Shown in pieces: positions 12,518 through 23,924 of a stretch of 64,000 nucleotides of DNA (positions within the stretch are counted from its first letter, which is position 1; each line of letters starts with the position of its first letter). Source of the DNA: Paraflavisolibacter caeni (GTDB taxonomy: Bacteria; Bacteroidota; Bacteroidia; Chitinophagales; Chitinophagaceae); NCBI RefSeq assembly GCF_025628885.1, contig NZ_JAOTIF010000028.1:18105-82104 (forward strand), in the 5' to 3' direction. A program made the position numbers and the translations under genes. Below the pieces are notes generated by a model. It was not told the origin of the DNA. It ran no database searches and was given only the letters and a program-made list of their open reading frames with translations.

Positions 12518-13996
12518 TTAAATTACACCTTCCCCCATTGAGCAAAGTCCAATGCGTACACCCAAAAATCCGCCAAAAGCATTATGATGAAATCCAGAGA
12601 TGTCTAATGAATTTTCAATCTTATTCCATTTGGTTCCGTCTGTGCTGTAGAACAGATCAACGGTGTTGTTCATGTTCTTCAGGCGAAGGAACAGATGATT
12701 CGTGACAACATTTTTTTCTGTAGGGAATTGCCAGCCATTGATGTTTGCCAGTATGTTTCCATTGTTCGTAAGAATACCTGAAGAGGCTCTTTCATTATAG
12801 AAAAGAACCAATCCACCGGTAGCCTTGCCTTCAATAACCAATTCTACTTCGGCTGTGTAGGAATGGTCAGACGGCACACAAAGAAGAGGTGAAGAATTTG
12901 CAATTGAATTTCCCTTTGCTTTAATCGCTAAACTATTATCGACAAAGTGAAACCTGCTGGTATCATATGCACCAAAAAACTTCCATTGTGGTTTTAAATT
13001 ATTGCCATCAAATCTATCGCTCAATGTAAAGTTCGAATGAGAAGTAATCAGATTTGGTTTTTTAATAGGCTGATCAGCTACTATGCCACCAGGTATTTTA
13101 TACCAGCCGTCTTTTGTCCATTCAACAGGTTGAAGTAAGGTCTGGCGACCCATGTTGTAAAATCCTTTTTCATAAGCATGAAACACCATCCACCATTTAC
13201 CTTTTGCATCTTCAAATAAAGTTCCATGCCCCTTCGACCACCATCTTTCTGAATTTTTTGTGGTTCTGATAATTGGATTGTAAGGAGAATTTTCCCAGGG
13301 ACCAAACAACGATTTGGAACGTGCGGAGATGACCATGTGCCCTGTTGCAGGACCTGCTGTTCCACCTTCTGCAACTGTTAGATAATAATAGTCGCCTCGT
13401 TTTACCAGCTTAGGACCTTCCATACAAAAACACTCAATGGACCATTCACGTGGTATCTGCCATCCACCGTAAGAGCTCTTAAATGCACCAGCAACAGAAA
13501 GTCCATCATCGGATAAGGGAACAAACCCGCCACTGCTAAAAAACAAATATCTTTTTCCGTTTTCATCTACAACATGTCCGGGGTCTATATTAGCAATTTT
13601 CAAATCAACGGGGTCACTCCATTTACCATTTATTGAATCTGCTGTAACAACATAGTTGGTTCCATTGGCGGGGAAATAGATGTAGTACTTGTTTTTATGT
13701 TTCACTAAATCAGGAGCCCACACAGAACCGACATATTTATACAAAGCGTTTGTTACAGGATTCCAGTTCATCAAATCTTTTGAATGCCAGATCAACAAAC
13801 CGGGATAATATTCAAAAGATGAATGCACCATGTAATAATCTTCGCCATCGCGCAGAATACTCGGATCGGGATAATCACCTGCAAAAACGGGGTTCATATA
13901 AAAACCAGTACCCTTAGCATTGGTCCTGGTTTGGTACTGTGCATTGGCAAAAATTGTTAATTGGAGCAACAAAATGGTTATGATAGTCTTATTCAT
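12518..13996 (-). CDS. GH43 beta-xylosidase / alpha-L-arabinofuranosidase
   Basis: The 492-residue product has a signal peptide (KTIITILLLQLTIFANAQ), a five-bladed GH43 propeller at about 30-320 and a C-terminal beta-sandwich at about 335-490 typical of GH43 xylosidases. The catalytic base Asp is in DYPDPSILRDG, the pKa-modulating Asp is probably in VWAPDL, and the acid Glu is in CMEGPKLV. The stop follows SMGEGVI. If one T of GTAATTTAAAAATTT were removed the frame would continue KNFVYKQVM, a natural family ending, so a small 3' frameshift may have trimmed the last strand. The enzyme should remove arabinofuranosyl or xylosyl groups. The two activities cannot be separated from sequence alone. 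Confidence 0.88.
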   Translation of the reverse strand: MNKTIITILLLQLTIFANAQYQTRTNAKGTGFYMNPVFAGDYPDPSILRDGEDYYMVHSSFEYYPGLLIWHSKDLMNWNPVTNALYKYVGSVWAPDLVKHKNKYYIYFPANGTNYVVTADSINGKWSDPVDLKIANIDPGHVVDENGKRYLFFSSGGFVPLSDDGLSVAGAFKSSYGGWQIPREWSIECFCMEGPKLVKRGDYYYLTVAEGGTAGPATGHMVISARSKSLFGPWENSPYNPIIRTTKNSERWWSKGHGTLFEDAKGKWWMVFHAYEKGFYNMGRQTLLQPVEWTKDGWYKIPGGIVADQPIKKPNLITSHSNFTLSDRFDGNNLKPQWKFFGAYDTSRFHFVDNSLAIKAKGNSIANSSPLLCVPSDHSYTAEVELVIEGKATGGLVLFYNERASSGILTNNGNILANINGWQFPTEKNVVTNHLFLRLKNMNNTVDLFYSTDGTKWNKIENSLDISGFHHNAFGGFLGVRIGLCSMGEGVI

Positions 13997-14037
13997 TTTC
14001 TATAGTAGTGTTTTGATTTTATCAACCGGGCCTGAAT

Positions 14038-16458
14038 TTATTCCGCTTTCAATGTAGCTGTTGCTACAGGAAGCGACCCGCTCCTGGCTGTAATAGTTAT
14101 TTCGCCTTTCCTGTCTGTTGATTGTACAATGGCAAGACATTTCCCCTGCCAGGCTTCTATCTGGCTTCCCTTTAACGGGGTATGACTTTGCTGGTCGCCA
14201 TTGCCTACTGCAGTTAATTTGCCTGCACCACTCACTTCAAAATTAATCATGTTGTCACCAAAAGGCACAAGTATGTTATTGGCGTCTACAATCTGTACAG
14301 AAACATAACTTAAATCCTGCCTGTTTGCTTCTAAAACTTTCTTGTCTGGTGATAAAATTATTTTAGCCGGTTCGCCTGCAGTTTGAACAGCAAATGAAAC
14401 CGTTTTTCCATCCGCTGTTTTTCCTATCGCTTCCAGTTTGCCTGGTTCATAAGGCACTTCCCAAAAAAGAAAAGCTTCATTTTTCAAATCCCATTTGCGA
14501 ACTCCTAATGACTTTCCATTCAATCTCAATTCCACTTCAGGTACGTTGGTGTACACATGCACTGCCAGGGTGTCGCCTTTCTTATCATGGTTCCAGTGCG
14601 TTTCCACCTTTGGCCAGCTCCAGAAAGAACACAGTTCCCTGTTCCGTGCGGATTTATTGGTTTGCACAGCAATATGCACCATGGGTTCATCATTCCAAAG
14701 AGCTTTCCGGAACCAATACGCCGGTTTGGGAAAACCGCTCATGTCAATTACACCACAAGAGGCGCCACGAATGGGCCAGGTAGGCCAAGTTTTCCAGAAT
14801 TCACAGCCGGTGCCTACTTCACCAATACCTGCTTCGCCAATATAATCAAACCCTGTCCAAAGAAATTCGCCTGCCACATAATCTTTCAACTGGCCCTCCA
14901 GCCATTGATTATAGGACCTCAGTTGCCAGCAAGTGCCGGGGTGATAAGGATAAATTACCGTTTCCGTTCCGAAGATCACCCGGTTGGGATATTTGTCATG
15001 GTCTGCTTTATAATATGCTTCTTGATAATTGTATCCAACTATATCAAGCAGATCACCCATTCCAAAAGAATTGACATTGAGAATTTCGTTACAAGCTGCG
15101 GTGATAGGACGGGTAGTATCATGTTTGCGGGAAGCTTCCATCAGCATTTTGGTTACCTTCAATGCGTTCTCTTTATTATACTGCTCTCTTACTTCGTTGC
15201 CAATGCTCCATGCAATAACAGAAGGATGGTTGCGATCACGACGGATCCAGTTCTCAACATCTTTTTCGTACCATTTTTCAAAATAAGGAGCATATCCACC
15301 CGGTGTTTTTCCATCCATCCATTCATCAAATATTTCGTCAATCACCACAAAGCCCATTCTATCCGCATAGTCAAGCAATTCGGGTGAAGGAGGATTGTGG
15401 CTCATCCGGATGGCATTGCAGCCCATGCTTTTCAAAATCTCCAGTCTGCGTTTATGCACACCATCAAAAACAGTAGCGCCTAATGGTCCATTGTCGTGAT
15501 GGTTGTTTACACCTTTCAGCTTCACATGTTTTCCATTTAAAGAAAATCCTTTGTTGGGATCAAAATGAAATGTTCTGATGCCGAAAGGCGAAATATAACG
15601 ATCAACCACCGTTCCGCCCGATCTCACTTCTACCTGTAACTGGTATAAATTAGGTTGTTCAATGGACCATAACGCAGGTTTGCTGATCTTGATATTTTGT
15701 TCGATTTTCAGTGCCAGGCCGGGCTTGGTATCCACTTTCGATTCGGCCCTTCCGGCTTCTTTGCCTGCTGCATCTATCAATTTTGTAACTACGGTGCAGG
15801 ACTGATCAACCTTGTTTTCATTGCTCAGCCCTACAGAAACATCAATGCTTGCCTTATCATTGTTTGCCTCAACTGTGCGGGCAAAAACACCCCATTGATC
15901 AAGATGCAGTTTGTTTTTTGCAACCAACCATACATGCCGGTAAATTCCCGAACCGGTGTACCATCTCGAATTGGGTTGTTCGGTGGTGTTTACTTTTACT
16001 GCAATGACATTATTCCTGCCAACAGGATTCAAATACTGTGTGAGATCATAATAAAAAGAAGAATAGCCATAGGGCCGAATGCCAAGGTAATGTCCGTTGA
16101 TCCATACTTCGCTGTTCCGATAAACACCATCGAACAAAATCCAAAGCTTTTTGTCAGCAAAATCCTTTTCGGTTTTAAAATGTTTCCGGTACCAGCCAAT
16201 GCCGCTGTAAGTATAACCTCCGCCTGCCCCGGTTTTATAGGAAGAATCGAAAGGATGTTCGATGCTGAAGTCGTGAGGAACATCCAGTAAGCGCCATTTC
16301 GAATCATTAAATCCAGGTTGTTCAGCGCCTGGATGATCGTTCAGCGCAAACTTCCAGTCAAAATCGAAGGGAATCCTGGTGTTATTAATTTTCTGCGCTG
16401 TTGTACATGTTACTATTAACATGAAAATTACCAATAACGCAACCGATGAAGTTTTCAT
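14038..16458 (-). CDS. GH2 beta-galactosidase (DUF4982-type)
   Basis: This is a GH2 enzyme of about 806 residues. It begins with a signal peptide (KTSSVALLVIFMLIVTC) when ATG 16458 is used; an upstream in-frame start at 16500 would overlap the CE1-GH97 gene. Domain order: jelly roll (GGGYTYSGIGWYRKHF), immunoglobulin-like domain, TIM barrel, then DUF4982 and an Ig-like C-terminal domain. The acid/base Glu is in VIAWSIGNEVRE and the likely nucleophile Glu in VIFGTETVIYP. GHs of this layout are usually beta-galactosidases of glycan utilisation loci, so galactose removal from xyloglucan side chains is likely. It is a clear paralogue of the enzyme at 33273-35735, and both sit downstream of a GH39 gene. 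Confidence 0.9.
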   Translation of the reverse strand: MKTSSVALLVIFMLIVTCTTAQKINNTRIPFDFDWKFALNDHPGAEQPGFNDSKWRLLDVPHDFSIEHPFDSSYKTGAGGGYTYSGIGWYRKHFKTEKDFADKKLWILFDGVYRNSEVWINGHYLGIRPYGYSSFYYDLTQYLNPVGRNNVIAVKVNTTEQPNSRWYTGSGIYRHVWLVAKNKLHLDQWGVFARTVEANNDKASIDVSVGLSNENKVDQSCTVVTKLIDAAGKEAGRAESKVDTKPGLALKIEQNIKISKPALWSIEQPNLYQLQVEVRSGGTVVDRYISPFGIRTFHFDPNKGFSLNGKHVKLKGVNNHHDNGPLGATVFDGVHKRRLEILKSMGCNAIRMSHNPPSPELLDYADRMGFVVIDEIFDEWMDGKTPGGYAPYFEKWYEKDVENWIRRDRNHPSVIAWSIGNEVREQYNKENALKVTKMLMEASRKHDTTRPITAACNEILNVNSFGMGDLLDIVGYNYQEAYYKADHDKYPNRVIFGTETVIYPYHPGTCWQLRSYNQWLEGQLKDYVAGEFLWTGFDYIGEAGIGEVGTGCEFWKTWPTWPIRGASCGVIDMSGFPKPAYWFRKALWNDEPMVHIAVQTNKSARNRELCSFWSWPKVETHWNHDKKGDTLAVHVYTNVPEVELRLNGKSLGVRKWDLKNEAFLFWEVPYEPGKLEAIGKTADGKTVSFAVQTAGEPAKIILSPDKKVLEANRQDLSYVSVQIVDANNILVPFGDNMINFEVSGAGKLTAVGNGDQQSHTPLKGSQIEAWQGKCLAIVQSTDRKGEITITARSGSLPVATATLKAE

Positions 16459-16496
16459 TATTTTTCGATGTATTTTCAAGTTGAAGAGAACACTAA

Positions 16497-19324
<2,828 letters not shown>

Positions 19325-19438
19325 AATTACTTATTCTTTAATTTTTAAGAGTAGTACCTCGCCTATTATTTGTCCGATAAAGCCTTCTGATTTCGTCTGC
19401 TTTTAATTGGACCGGTGTATTTTAACAGGCGATAGCAT

Positions 19439-21031
19439 TTACAGTTTGATAATATTTAAAAAGAAAACATCGTTCTCACGAATCTCCAGTTCTTTCAAAA
19501 ACGGAACTCCATTTTTTATAGTAATGATCTCTTTGAATACCGGAGAACCATCATTTTGCTTTTTTATCTGCTCAACCTGTTGCTTTGAAAGTTGCTGAGG
19601 CTTTCCCATATCGAGATAAGTGGAGTAAGCATCGTTGCTGCGATAACCAACACGATAAACTTCAAGCGCATAATTTCCATTGGGAACGTTTGCAATATTG
19701 ATCTTTAATTTTCCTTTCGACTTTGATGGAAGATCACGTATAAAATACTGCTGGTTATTGGTGGAATCAGAAAGAGTATATGTATAATCCCAAACCAGGG
19801 CCTGGATGTTGCCTGATGAATCTTTACACACCCATGAGGCGGCATCTTTATTTACCAATTCAATATTTCCTAACTGATTCAAAAACTGGTATGAATAAAA
19901 TACCGGCTTGTTAATGTCTTGTATGCTCAACATTCCAAAGCCTCCGTGAAAAGGTTCAAAGCGAGGACCAGGTTCTTCAAAAATATCAGTGAACACCCAA
20001 TATGACATGGAGTTGGCAGCTCTACCTACCTGTTTCAATTTTTGAAGAACATACGCCGCTTCATGATAGCTATCATGGATCGGGTCTGCAGGTGTATAAG
20101 ATGCACTCCACTCGGTGTAATGCAATTCCAGATTTGGAATGGGTGAAGTTGCAATTTCTTTTCTTGATTGAAGTACATCGCCGCTAACTGCAAATTCTTC
20201 CTTGGCAAGCACAGTTCCTGAATTTCCATATTCATCGAGGAACCCTTGATTCACTCCGTAAGAATGAGTGCTAACAAAATCAATAGGCACATTGTTCTTT
20301 GAACAATAATCAATCATTTCAGTTTCCCATGCTGCACCTGCGGTACCCGGCCCACCCACACGATATTCCTTGTTCACACTTTTAACGGCTTGTGCTGCGT
20401 ATTTATAAAGCTTAAAATAATCTTGTTGTGTTCCTGTCCAAAAACCAGGAGAAAGGTTAGGTTCGTTCCACACTTCAAAATACCAGGTCTTTACTTCGTC
20501 TGCTCCGTAACGTTCGGTAAAATGCTCTGTTAGATTTTTTATCAGGTCTGCCCACTTTTCATGGCTCTTTGGTGGTGTTACATTTCCTTTCCACCAAAAA
20601 ATTGTTTGAGGCCCGCCGGCAAGTGCATTAGGCATGAATCCCAGTTCAACAAAAGGTTTCATTCCTATACTTTGCAAAAAATCAAAGAGGACATCAACAT
20701 ACATGTAATTGTACACAGGGTTTCCTTTGCTGTCTTCTTTATAAACAGCCATGTCATCTGTCAGCAAACCATGCATGCGGATGTATTTAAAACCACATTC
20801 TTTTTTTACATAAGCCAGTTGTTGTTGCCAGTCGGCTCTTAATCCTTCATTCGCCCTTCCCGCACCAACACACTCTTTAAAAAAAGTATTCAGTGTGCTT
20901 GCTGATTTAGTGAAGTCAACATTTATCACACGTTGCTGAACGGAAGGCTTATTTTGTTTTGAGTTTTGGGCAATCAGGTTTTCCGATATGGAAGAAAGCA
21001 AGATTGCCAACAGAAATACAGTTTTTTTCAT
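19439..21031 (-). CDS. GH39 beta-xylosidase-like enzyme (copy 1)
   Basis: The 530-residue product has a signal peptide (KTVFLLAILLSSISENLIAQ), a GH39 TIM barrel and a C-terminal beta-sandwich. The acid/base Glu is in TWYFEVWNEPNLSPG and the nucleophile Glu in LELHYTEWSASYTP, both in canonical GH39 contexts. GH39 enzymes are mostly beta-xylosidases. In this locus a target could be the beta-xylosyl residue of rarer xyloglucan side chains, but that is inference. It is closely related to the gene at 35736-37346, including 131 bp of perfect DNA identity (20319-20449). It lies between the acyltransferase and CE1-GH97 genes in the long operon. Confidence 0.9.
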   Translation of the reverse strand: MKKTVFLLAILLSSISENLIAQNSKQNKPSVQQRVINVDFTKSASTLNTFFKECVGAGRANEGLRADWQQQLAYVKKECGFKYIRMHGLLTDDMAVYKEDSKGNPVYNYMYVDVLFDFLQSIGMKPFVELGFMPNALAGGPQTIFWWKGNVTPPKSHEKWADLIKNLTEHFTERYGADEVKTWYFEVWNEPNLSPGFWTGTQQDYFKLYKYAAQAVKSVNKEYRVGGPGTAGAAWETEMIDYCSKNNVPIDFVSTHSYGVNQGFLDEYGNSGTVLAKEEFAVSGDVLQSRKEIATSPIPNLELHYTEWSASYTPADPIHDSYHEAAYVLQKLKQVGRAANSMSYWVFTDIFEEPGPRFEPFHGGFGMLSIQDINKPVFYSYQFLNQLGNIELVNKDAASWVCKDSSGNIQALVWDYTYTLSDSTNNQQYFIRDLPSKSKGKLKINIANVPNGNYALEVYRVGYRSNDAYSTYLDMGKPQQLSKQQVEQIKKQNDGSPVFKEIITIKNGVPFLKELEIRENDVFFLNIIKL

Positions 21032-21075
21032 TTGCTAAACATTTTTATTTGCCTTGCAAAGAACTGAGGCGCTCC

Positions 21076-22212
21076 TTAGTCCCTTGAAGGAATAAACGTA
21101 AATCTCCTTTTCAGTTGTAGAAATGGTTTTTCAAAAAATCTATATGACAATAATGATATAATTACAGTAGCAAGGAAAGCGATAATAAAGCCAACATTGT
21201 TTCTCCATTCATACAAACCAATCATTGCACTGAAAGACGCCAGTTCTTCTTTAAATATTTGATAAACCAACCAAAACATTGTGATATGAAATATGTACAT
21301 GCCATAAGATATGCGACCGAGATATACCAACGCAGGTGGCATATATTTTAACGAAGCGCCGTACAATGACAGAAAAAACATTACTACTCCTACCAGTATC
21401 AATAACCAGCCACAAATGGCCTGTGAAATAGTTGAAAGGTGTGGAGCATCTGCATGAATTCCACAGACAATTGAGGCCAACAACCAACATACCAGTCCTG
21501 CCATAAATATTACAATCCGGGGGACTGTGGGCCATTTTGGTTGCCAGCTCTTTAAATAAATGGAGAGAAGAATTCCTGCTGCAAAAAATTGGAAATGTAC
21601 AAAGCTATTTGTCCACTGGCCACTAAACCCTTCTGTAGGTTTTAAGGCATAATAAATAATAGTTGCGTAAGCAAGCAGCAATGAGAGTAATGAAAAAATC
21701 TTCAGTCCTTTTTTGCCTGCATAAAAAACTATTAATGGAAGTGAAATGTAAAGTTGTTCTTCAACAGAAATGCTCCAAAGCGGATTAATAGGATAAGACG
21801 ACAGCCATTCATTAAAACTAATATACCAGTTGCCGGAAAACAAACTGAATGCAAATTGAGTTCCGGGTGAAATTTGTCCGAATTTGTCCGAAAACTGTGT
21901 GACTAATACCATTCCAAAGAAGAAGGTAAAATACAATGGCCAAATACGAAGAATGCGTCTAATGTAGAAAGATTTGACACTAATTTTTCCGAATTGGTCT
22001 TGTTCCTTGGTAAGTAATTCCGTAATTAAAAATGCACTAAGAAAAAAGAAGAGTGGCACTCCAAAAACTCCAACCAAACTAATATGGTGCCCCCAATAAT
22101 ATTGCACAGGGTCAATAGGCGCAAGATCCATTCGGTGTGTGAAAAACACAAATAAAAATGCACAAAGGCGAAGCAAGTCTAACTCGGGTTTATAATATCT
22201 TATTGGGGTCAT
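21076..22212 (-). CDS. Acyltransferase 3 family integral membrane protein (OafA/YrhL-like)
   Basis: The 378-residue multi-pass protein starts TPIRYYKPELDLLRLCAFLF. The conserved early His is in LFVFFTHRMD, and the strand partner is GVPLFFFLSAFLITELL. About ten hydrophobic segments follow, plus WSISVEEQLYISLP, where the conserved Glu lies. The family moves acetyl or other acyl groups onto sugars or cell-surface polymers across the inner membrane. The start ATG 22212 is preferred; the open frame extends to 22236, only 6 bp from the GH29 stop. A 10-bp direct repeat (AATTTGTCCG twice) lies in the coding sequence near 21880. Its place inside a glycan-degradation operon is unusual and its substrate cannot be told from sequence. 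Confidence 0.88.
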   Translation of the reverse strand: MTPIRYYKPELDLLRLCAFLFVFFTHRMDLAPIDPVQYYWGHHISLVGVFGVPLFFFLSAFLITELLTKEQDQFGKISVKSFYIRRILRIWPLYFTFFFGMVLVTQFSDKFGQISPGTQFAFSLFSGNWYISFNEWLSSYPINPLWSISVEEQLYISLPLIVFYAGKKGLKIFSLLSLLLAYATIIYYALKPTEGFSGQWTNSFVHFQFFAAGILLSIYLKSWQPKWPTVPRIVIFMAGLVCWLLASIVCGIHADAPHLSTISQAICGWLLILVGVVMFFLSLYGASLKYMPPALVYLGRISYGMYIFHITMFWLVYQIFKEELASFSAMIGLYEWRNNVGFIIAFLATVIISLLSYRFFEKPFLQLKRRFTFIPSRD

Positions 22213-22242
22213 AAGGCAGTTTGCTACAGGGTTCAAGGCGAT

Positions 22243-23880
22243 CTACTTCCATTCTATTTTAAACACAATCGCAATATCATTTGGAATCATTTTTGGCTTT
22301 TCAATTATCAAAGCGCCTGCCTCTTGTTTCCAGGAAAGCTTTTCCTTGCTTCCAAGCACCGAGATTTTTTTAATTTTTAATGCATTATTATTTTTTCCTA
22401 AGGATCTTATACGCACATCTTCCGCCGGAACACCAAGCACGGTTGCGTAAATGATATTTCCTTTTTGGTTAAAGCGGATATCTTTTTCTGATAACTGCAC
22501 TTTACCTTCATTAAAACCCGATCCACTTAGGGGATTAGAAGAATCTGCTGAAAGCCCCTCGCCATAAATCTTCCACGGACGTGTATCAAAAATGCTTTCT
22601 TTGTTAACGTCCATCCATGCTGTTATATCCTCTAATATTTTTATCTCTTTCTCATCTATCGAACCATCGCCGCGAACCGGGATGTTCAGCAACAGGTTGC
22701 CGTTTTTGCTGACAATGTCTACGAGCATGCGGATAACGGTTGCTGCCGATTTGTAACGGTTTTGGTCGTACACAGCCCTGTCGTAATGCCACTCCCCGAT
22801 GCAAGTGCATGTTTGCCAGGGTAAAGCCTGGAGTTTGTCAGGCGCCCCGCGTTCCACATCCCAAACCATGCATTTTTTTTGTTCATCGGTAAGCACTTTG
22901 CCAAAAAGCACCGCTTCCAATTTTCCGTTATGCGTTGCCATGTTATGATTGTAATAATGCGCAGCAATCTTTAAACCGGCGTCGCTTACAGGGTAAAGAG
23001 GAAGACCTGAATCATCAAAATAAAGCAGGTCAGGGTTATATTGATTGATCAGATCCATTGTACGGTTGTAGAACTTTTCGCAATATTGCTGTGAAGGAAT
23101 TGAAGCGCCGTTCTGCCAATACCACTGATTCCACAAAGATTTAATATTTTCGCTGCCTTCACTTAGGTTGTGGTTTTGTGCATACAATTCTTGCGGGTCA
23201 AGCCCGTCCCACCATTTTCCTTTGCCATCGGCCACTGTGAGTTTTCCATCGTAGGGAATGCCGGCTAACGGTCCGTTTTTATCTGATCGCTGAGCCGTTT
23301 CAAACCACGTCCATGCATGCGCAGCATGCACACTTAATCCAAAGGGAAGCTGGTATTTTTTAGCTGCTTTTGCCCAGGCGGCAACAATATCTTTTTTGGG
23401 ACCGACACGAACTGAATTCCATTCATGGTATTTACTGTCCCACAAATCAAGATTGTCATGGTGATTGGCCATGGCAAAGAAATACTGTGCACCTGTACGT
23501 TTATAGAGTGCTACCAGTTTTTCCGGATCCCAGTTTTGAGCTTTCCAGTCATTGATCACTTCTTTAAACCCGGCCTTTGAGGGATGTCCGTAATGAGCCA
23601 CATGCCATTTATAGGGCTCACTGCCCTCATCATACATAAACCTGCCATACCAATCGCCTTGTTCGGGTTGACACTGCGGCCCCCAGTGTGCCCATATACC
23701 GAACTTTGCATTCCGAAACCATTCGGGCGCTTTATACTCCTTCAAAGACTGCCATTCAGGTTTAAATTTCCCTTGCTCAACAGGTTCCTTATTGTCCTTT
23801 ACAGGAGAAGGATAATTTTCCTGGGCCAGGAGTGAATGACAAAACAGGATACAAACAGCTACAATTATTTTCGCTTTCAT
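22243..23880 (-). CDS. GH29 alpha-L-fucosidase
   Basis: The 545-residue product has a signal peptide (KAKIIVAVCILFCHSLLAQ) and a GH29 barrel with FRNAKFGIWAHWGPQ, YFFAMANHHDNLDLWDS and the nucleophile Asp in LLYFDDSGLPLY. A C-terminal beta-sandwich follows (about 430-545). GH29 enzymes remove alpha-L-fucose. In a xyloglucan locus the expected substrate is the alpha-1,2-fucosyl-galactosyl side chain, although many GH29 members prefer other linkages. The gene lies 44 bp after the CE20-like esterase gene in the same operon. Confidence 0.92.
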   Translation of the reverse strand: MKAKIIVAVCILFCHSLLAQENYPSPVKDNKEPVEQGKFKPEWQSLKEYKAPEWFRNAKFGIWAHWGPQCQPEQGDWYGRFMYDEGSEPYKWHVAHYGHPSKAGFKEVINDWKAQNWDPEKLVALYKRTGAQYFFAMANHHDNLDLWDSKYHEWNSVRVGPKKDIVAAWAKAAKKYQLPFGLSVHAAHAWTWFETAQRSDKNGPLAGIPYDGKLTVADGKGKWWDGLDPQELYAQNHNLSEGSENIKSLWNQWYWQNGASIPSQQYCEKFYNRTMDLINQYNPDLLYFDDSGLPLYPVSDAGLKIAAHYYNHNMATHNGKLEAVLFGKVLTDEQKKCMVWDVERGAPDKLQALPWQTCTCIGEWHYDRAVYDQNRYKSAATVIRMLVDIVSKNGNLLLNIPVRGDGSIDEKEIKILEDITAWMDVNKESIFDTRPWKIYGEGLSADSSNPLSGSGFNEGKVQLSEKDIRFNQKGNIIYATVLGVPAEDVRIRSLGKNNNALKIKKISVLGSKEKLSWKQEAGALIIEKPKMIPNDIAIVFKIEWK

Positions 23881-23924
23881 ATTTTTCTCTTAAGAATTAT
23901 TATATTAATGGTTGAACTCTGGTT

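Noticed and set aside
14557..15387. 276-codon plus-strand open frame
   Set aside because: It lies entirely antisense to the well-supported GH2 gene at 14038-16458 and has no family features. It is a shadow of the coding frame.
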